A DNA stretch of 64,000 bases from NCBI GenBank assembly GCA_002420005.1, contig DIHE01000147.1, forward strand, positions 69,389 to 133,388, written 5' to 3'. Within the stretch, counting starts at the first letter, position 1. Every line of letters begins with the position of its first letter. The position numbers and the translations under genes were made by a program. Of this stretch, positions 60,222 through 64,000 are shown piece after piece. The notes beneath the pieces are model-generated. The model saw only the letters and a program-made list of their open reading frames with translations. It had not been told where the DNA came from and ran no database searches. This DNA comes from Holophagales bacterium UBA5704. GTDB lineage: Bacteria; Acidobacteriota; Thermoanaerobaculia; Multivoradales; UBA5704.

Positions 60222-61700
60222 ATGGAGCGACGCGCAAAGATCATGGCCACCCTCGGGCCGGCGAGCACTCCGGAGGACGTTCTCCGGGAGCTGGTGCGTG
60301 CCGGCGTTGACCTGTTTCGTCTCAATCTGTCTCACGGATCGCAGGAAGAGCACGCCAAGACCCTGCAGCGGGTGCGCCGCGTGGCGCGCGAGGAGGGTGT
60401 CCACCTGCCGGTTGTCATGGACCTCATGGGTCCCCGCTACCGGCTCGGCCGGATTCCCGGCGACGGCCGGACCCTGAACCCGGGCGAAGAGGTGACCCTC
60501 GGCCCGCAGGCTCCCGACGTGGAGCTGCCGGTGGACGTCGAAATCCTGGGCTACCTGGAGCCCGGTGAGCGCGTGCTGATCGACAGCGGGTTGATCGAGC
60601 TGGTGATCCGGTCCAAGCAAGGGGACCGGGTGCGCGCCCAAGTGGTCAACGGCGGCCCGGTGCGCACGCGCAAGGGGATCAACCTGCCGGACACCAACCT
60701 GCCGTTCGACATCTCGGAGAAGGACCGCTCCGACATCTTCTTCGCCGTGCGCGAAGGCGCCGACTACCTCGCCGCGAGCTACGTCGGCGAGCCGGCCCAC
60801 ATCGAGGCGATCCGCAAGGTGGTGGCCGAGGCCGGCGGACGCATCCCGGTGGTCGCCAAGCTGGAGCGCGCCACCGCGCTGGAGCACCTCGACGCCATCG
60901 CCGAAACGGCCGACGGCATGATGGTGGCGCGCGGCGATCTCGGGGTCGAGGTGCCGCTCTACACCGTGCCGGTGCACCAGAAGCGGATCGTCTCCGCCGG
61001 GCGGCGCACCGGCCGGCCGGTGATCGTCGCCACCCAGATGCTCGAGTCGATGATCGAGCAGCCACGCCCCACCCGCGCCGAGGCGACCGACGTGGCCAAC
61101 GCGGTGCTCGACGGGGCCGACGTCCTGATGCTCTCCGGCGAGACCGCGATGGGCAAGTACCCGGTCGAGGTGGTGCGCACCATGGCGCGGATCATCGAGG
61201 AGGCCGAGGAGTACGCGCGCAGCCTGGCGAAGGGGAAGTCGACGTCCCTGCAACCGCTCGGGCCTTCGAGCGTCCGCCGGTCGTTCGAGATGGACCCCTC
61301 GGCGCAGGAGGACGAGCTGGCCCTCGACGTGCCGGACCTGGTTTCGGCGGCGGCCGTCCATGCGGCGGATCGGCTCGGCGTGCGCCGCATCGCCGCGTTC
61401 AGCCAGAGCGGTTTCACCGCCCGCCTCGTCGCCCGCTACCGGCCGGCGGCGCCGATCGTCGCCTTCACCCAGGAGGAGACCGTGGCCCGCCAGCTCCAGC
61501 TCGTCTGGGGCGTGCGGCCCCTGGTCACCGGCGCGGACGTGGGCACTCTCGACGATGTCGTCCAGGCCGTCGAGCGCCACCTGCTCGAAGCGGGCCTGGT
61601 CGCTCCCGGGGATCGGGTGGTCATCCTCATGGGACATCCCATCCGCGACCGGCCGCTGACCAATCTGATGCGCGTCCACCGGATCCGGCCCCGCGCATGA
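60222..61700 (+). CDS. pyk: Pyruvate kinase
   Basis: Pyruvate kinase makes pyruvate and ATP from phosphoenolpyruvate, the last step of glycolysis. The 492-residue product begins MERRAKIMATLGPAS and contains FRLNLSHGSQEEH, VMDLMGPRYRLG, INLPDTNLPFDISEKDR, PVVAKLERATALEHLD (catalytic Lys), MMVARGDLGVEVPL and VATQMLESMIEQPRPTRAEA with DVANAVLDGADVLMLSGETA. The C-terminal allosteric domain follows (AFSQSGFTARLVARYRPAAP). One oddity is VMDLMGPRYRLG, where the usual text is DLxGPKIR. TATACT at 60209-60214 could be a -10 box giving an almost leaderless mRNA; no ribosome-binding site is visible. Stop overlaps the rhomboid start (ATGA). Confidence 0.95.
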   Translation: MERRAKIMATLGPASTPEDVLRELVRAGVDLFRLNLSHGSQEEHAKTLQRVRRVAREEGVHLPVVMDLMGPRYRLGRIPGDGRTLNPGEEVTLGPQAPDVELPVDVEILGYLEPGERVLIDSGLIELVIRSKQGDRVRAQVVNGGPVRTRKGINLPDTNLPFDISEKDRSDIFFAVREGADYLAASYVGEPAHIEAIRKVVAEAGGRIPVVAKLERATALEHLDAIAETADGMMVARGDLGVEVPLYTVPVHQKRIVSAGRRTGRPVIVATQMLESMIEQPRPTRAEATDVANAVLDGADVLMLSGETAMGKYPVEVVRTMARIIEEAEEYARSLAKGKSTSLQPLGPSSVRRSFEMDPSAQEDELALDVPDLVSAAAVHAADRLGVRRIAAFSQSGFTARLVARYRPAAPIVAFTQEETVARQLQLVWGVRPLVTGADVGTLDDVVQAVERHLLEAGLVAPGDRVVILMGHPIRDRPLTNLMRVHRIRPRA

Positions 61701-62386
61701 TCCCGATCCACGACCTGAACCCGCGGCGGACTCCGCCGGTCGTCACGGTCGCGCTGATCGTGGTGAACGCGCTGTTCTTCCTCTACGAGCTGTCCCTCGG
61801 ACAGAGGATCGACGGGTTCTTTCAGACCGTGGCGTTCATCCCCGCCCGCGCCGGCGACGGGCTCCCCGAGGCGGCGGGGAGCGCCCTGGTCTCGATGTTT
61901 CTGCACGGCGGCTGGGCGCACCTGCTGGGCAACCTGCTGTTCCTCTGGGTGTTCGGCGACAACGTCGAAGACCGGCTCGGGCACTTCCGCTTTCTCCTCT
62001 TCTACCTGCTGGCAGGGTACGCCGCCACCGGTGCCCACTATGCCTTCAGCCCGGGCTCCACGATCCCCGCGATCGGAGCGAGCGGGGCCATCTCGGGCGT
62101 GCTCGGGGCGTATCTCTTCCTGCACCCCAAGGCGCGCATCGTCACCGTGGTCTGGCTCTTCGTCTTCCTCAAGCTGATCGAGATCCCGGCGCTTGTGTAC
62201 CTGCCGATCTGGTTCGGTCTCCAGCTCCTCTCCGGCCTCACCTCCCTGGGTGCGGAATCCGCAGCCTCCGGCGGTGTCGCCTGGTGGGCTCACATCGGCG
62301 GCTTCGTGGCGGGTCCGGTCCTGCTTCTCCTGCTCGGCGGACGCCGGGATCCTCCGGAGCCCGAACGGCGACGGCTGGTCTGGTGA
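61697..62386 (+). CDS. Rhomboid-family intramembrane serine protease
   Basis: A 229-residue membrane protease with six hydrophobic helices. The catalytic Ser is in IPAIGASGAISGVLGAYLFL (GxSG), the catalytic His in AWWAHIGGFVAGPVLLLLL, and the conserved loop 1 and helix 2 are FLHGGWAHLLGNLLFLWVFG, all typical of bacterial rhomboids of the GlpG-like S54 family. ATG 61697 overlaps the pyk stop by 4 bases and its stop overlaps the next start (GTGA). Substrates are unknown. Confidence 0.93.
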   Translation: MIPIHDLNPRRTPPVVTVALIVVNALFFLYELSLGQRIDGFFQTVAFIPARAGDGLPEAAGSALVSMFLHGGWAHLLGNLLFLWVFGDNVEDRLGHFRFLLFYLLAGYAATGAHYAFSPGSTIPAIGASGAISGVLGAYLFLHPKARIVTVVWLFVFLKLIEIPALVYLPIWFGLQLLSGLTSLGAESAASGGVAWWAHIGGFVAGPVLLLLLGGRRDPPEPERRRLVW

Positions 62387-63888
62387 GAGGCGTGGCACGG
62401 CATCGCCGGCTCGCCCTGGCGCTCGGTCTCCTCGGTGCCCTGGCGCTCGCCGACGCCTGCTGGTTCGAGCCCCAGGTGCTCCTGCTGCGCATGGACGTCC
62501 GCCTTCCCCTGCCGGCACCACGGATGCGCGTGGTCCACCTGAGCGACCTCCACGTCCGGCGCGACCGGCCGCTTCTCCACCGCCTGCTCGACGAGATCCG
62601 CGCCGCCCGGCCGGACGCCATCCTGGTGAGCGGCGACCTGACGCGCGACACGCCCGACCCGGAGCGCCTCGCCCGCCACGTCGATGCCACCGCGGCCTTT
62701 CTCGCCTCCCTGCGGCGGATCGCGCCGGTCATCGCCGTGCAGGGGCACAGCGAATATCTCGGCCCCGTCGTCGCCCGCTTCGACGAGGCCGGCGTGCACT
62801 GGCTGTCGAACGAAGGACGGCGGATCGGCCCCGGCGGCGGCTACCTCCTGCTCGGCTTGAACGAGCAGGCCGGGGAGGACGTGCTGGCGCGCCGCCGGCT
62901 CAACCCGCTGCGCCCGCTGCGCCGCGAGGGGTCCTGGCACTACGGTGCCCGTCAAGGGTCGCCGGTCTGGAACTTCTACACCCACTGGGACCCCGCGCCC
63001 CACGGGCTTGCGGACGAAGGAGGACCGCTCGCGTGGAGCGGCGTCGACGTCCTCTGCGACACCTGGATCGACGGCGAGGACACCGGCAGCGGGCTCGCCG
63101 TGCACAGCCGCTACGTGCTCGGCGAGGACCGCATGTACCGGCTGCGACGCACCGGCGCCGAGAACGGCCAGCCGGGCTCGTTCCTGCTGGTCGCCCACGG
63201 CACCACGCTCACCGGGGACGTGGACACCGGCGTCGAGCCCCGGCCCGGCCGCTGGTACCGGATGCGGGTGCGCACCGCCGTCGCACCGGGCGTCGTACGC
63301 CTGTCCGCCAAGGTCTGGCCCGCCGCGGAGCGCGAGCCGGCCGCCTGGCAGGCGCAGGCGGAGGACCGTTCGCGGTTCCGCATCCCGGCGGGAACGGTCG
63401 GCCTCTGGGCCTGGGGGGAAGGGACCGTCCTCTACCGCGACCTGCAGGTGACGGGCACCGCCGGCGGGCGCCTGCTCACCGCGCCCCTCACCGGTGCCGC
63501 CGAGCCCCCGGGCTGGCGCAAGGGATCGCGTGACACCCGCCTGGAGATGGCGCTGGCGCGCAGCCCCTGGGTGCCGCCGGGGACACCGCGCATCGTCCTC
63601 TCCCACACACCGGACGTGGTGCGCGAAGCCTCCCGGCGCGGCATCGAGGTCGTCCTCGCCGGCCACACCCACGGCGGCCAGGTCCGCCTCCCGCTCTTCG
63701 GCGCCCTCACCACCCGCAGCACGCTCGGCCCCTACTACGACTTCGGCCGCTTCGAATTCCCCGCCCCGAACGAGCGCGGCACCACCACCCTCTCGCTCAA
63801 CCCCGGGGTGGGGACGTCGATCCTGCCGATCCGCTTCTGGTGCCCGCCGCGCTGGTCGGTGGTCGAGCTGGGGCTCCCCCTCCCCTGA
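62383..63888 (+). CDS. Membrane-anchored metallophosphoesterase with inserted beta-sandwich-like domain
   Basis: A 501-residue protein with one N-terminal membrane segment (LALALGLLGALALADAC). The phosphoesterase core is split. Blocks 1-2 are VVHLSDLHVRRD and ILVSGDLTRDTP. The third block, normally GNH(D/E), reads VIAVQGHSEYLGPV, so its Asn is missing. Blocks 4-5 at the C-terminus are IVLSHTPDVVRE and LAGHTHGGQVRLPLFG, as in YkuE-type enzymes. Between them, about residues 185-390 form a foreign-looking beta-rich insert (PVWNFYTHWDPAPHGLADEG, GRWYRMRVRTAVAPGVVRLS, GTVGLWAWGEGTVLYRDLQV) resembling concanavalin/LamG-like carbohydrate-binding domains. The start is GTG 62383, coupled to the rhomboid gene. 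Confidence 0.85.
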   Translation: MRGVARHRRLALALGLLGALALADACWFEPQVLLLRMDVRLPLPAPRMRVVHLSDLHVRRDRPLLHRLLDEIRAARPDAILVSGDLTRDTPDPERLARHVDATAAFLASLRRIAPVIAVQGHSEYLGPVVARFDEAGVHWLSNEGRRIGPGGGYLLLGLNEQAGEDVLARRRLNPLRPLRREGSWHYGARQGSPVWNFYTHWDPAPHGLADEGGPLAWSGVDVLCDTWIDGEDTGSGLAVHSRYVLGEDRMYRLRRTGAENGQPGSFLLVAHGTTLTGDVDTGVEPRPGRWYRMRVRTAVAPGVVRLSAKVWPAAEREPAAWQAQAEDRSRFRIPAGTVGLWAWGEGTVLYRDLQVTGTAGGRLLTAPLTGAAEPPGWRKGSRDTRLEMALARSPWVPPGTPRIVLSHTPDVVREASRRGIEVVLAGHTHGGQVRLPLFGALTTRSTLGPYYDFGRFEFPAPNERGTTTLSLNPGVGTSILPIRFWCPPRWSVVELGLPLP

Positions 63889-63916
63889 CCCCTCCCCCCG
63901 CAAAGCGGGAGAGGGG
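63889..63916. repeat. REP-like palindrome, copy 2
   Basis: CCCCTCCCCCCGCAAAGCGG followed by GAGAGGGG is an imperfect palindrome directly after the last gene. Its reverse complement shares the CTCCCGCTT(T)GCGGGGG core with copy 1 at 17191-17230. Downstream (63917-64000) only another short hairpin, CTCCC-TTC-GGGAG (63972-63984), is visible before the window ends. Confidence 0.7.
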
Positions 63917-64000
63917 AACCGGAATCACCCATCGGCCCAGATCTACCCAGGAAGCGGTTGCAGAGAGGAGGCTCCCTTCGGGAGGGAGGGGGCGCCCTCT

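Overview
The window is very GC-rich (I counted 44 G/C in 60 bases at 23101-23160), densely coding, and organised in runs of genes whose starts and stops overlap (ATGA or GTGA). The mix of a CIRCE-controlled groESL, an NrfHA nitrite reductase, type IV pilus motor genes with a PilS/PilR pair, a protein resembling acidobacterial VWFA-type secreted proteins, AddA/AddB-like recombination helicases and YfhO-like envelope proteins suggests an environmental Gram-negative-type bacterium. Acidobacteriota (Thermoanaerobaculia-like) is my best guess. That is inference; no rRNA or tRNA gene is present to confirm it.

Layout. 1-5.2 kb (minus): the 5' part of an RND/MMPL exporter, pgsA, and groES-groEL with promoter, CIRCE operator and terminator. 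5.2-6.8 kb (plus): two paralogous SpoIIAA/STAS-like proteins flanking a DUF6265-like secreted protein. 6.8-11.5 kb (minus): nrfA, nrfH, a DsbA-like lipoprotein, holB, tmk. 11.6-19.1 kb (plus): SWIB protein, TerC transporter, a lone transhydrogenase alpha subunit, a TPR-like protein, nrtS, ggt, a VWFA-like secreted protein and a 4-fold beta-flower protein. 19.2-28.2 kb (minus): AddA-like and AddB-like helicase-nucleases and an MsbA-like ABC exporter. 28.3-33.8 kb (plus): pilT, pilC, pilS, pilR. 33.9-40.3 kb (minus): a BNR-repeat protein, XdhC, a YfhO-like membrane protein, a methyltransferase. 40.4-42.2 kb (plus): a small anchored protein and a polytopic membrane protein. 42.2-50.6 kb (minus): a GT4 glycosyltransferase, ribBA, three radical-SAM enzymes with an embedded methyltransferase, and ffh, preceded by a 21-bp minisatellite.

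The most interesting part is 51.2-60.1 kb (minus). Its core is clearly less GC-rich (28 G/C in 60 at 53641-53700). A consensus sigma-54 promoter at 60077-60092 drives a 40-residue ORF absent from ordinary ORF calling, which ends in a perfect 18-bp terminator-like hairpin. Behind it lies a tightly coupled operon: metallophosphoesterase, large membrane sensor histidine kinase with GAF-like region, response regulator fused to a degenerate kinase-type ATPase, CHAT (caspase-like) protease, and a sigma-54 activator with a pseudo-receiver domain. I read this as a self-contained signal-to-protease circuit in which the last gene activates the promoter in front of the first. I do not know a described system with this composition.

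The end of the window (plus) carries pyk, a rhomboid protease and a metallophosphoesterase with an inserted beta-sandwich-like domain. Three of the four convergent gene junctions carry copies of one dispersed AAGGAC-rich inverted repeat, and two copies of a CTCCCGCTT-type REP palindrome are also present.
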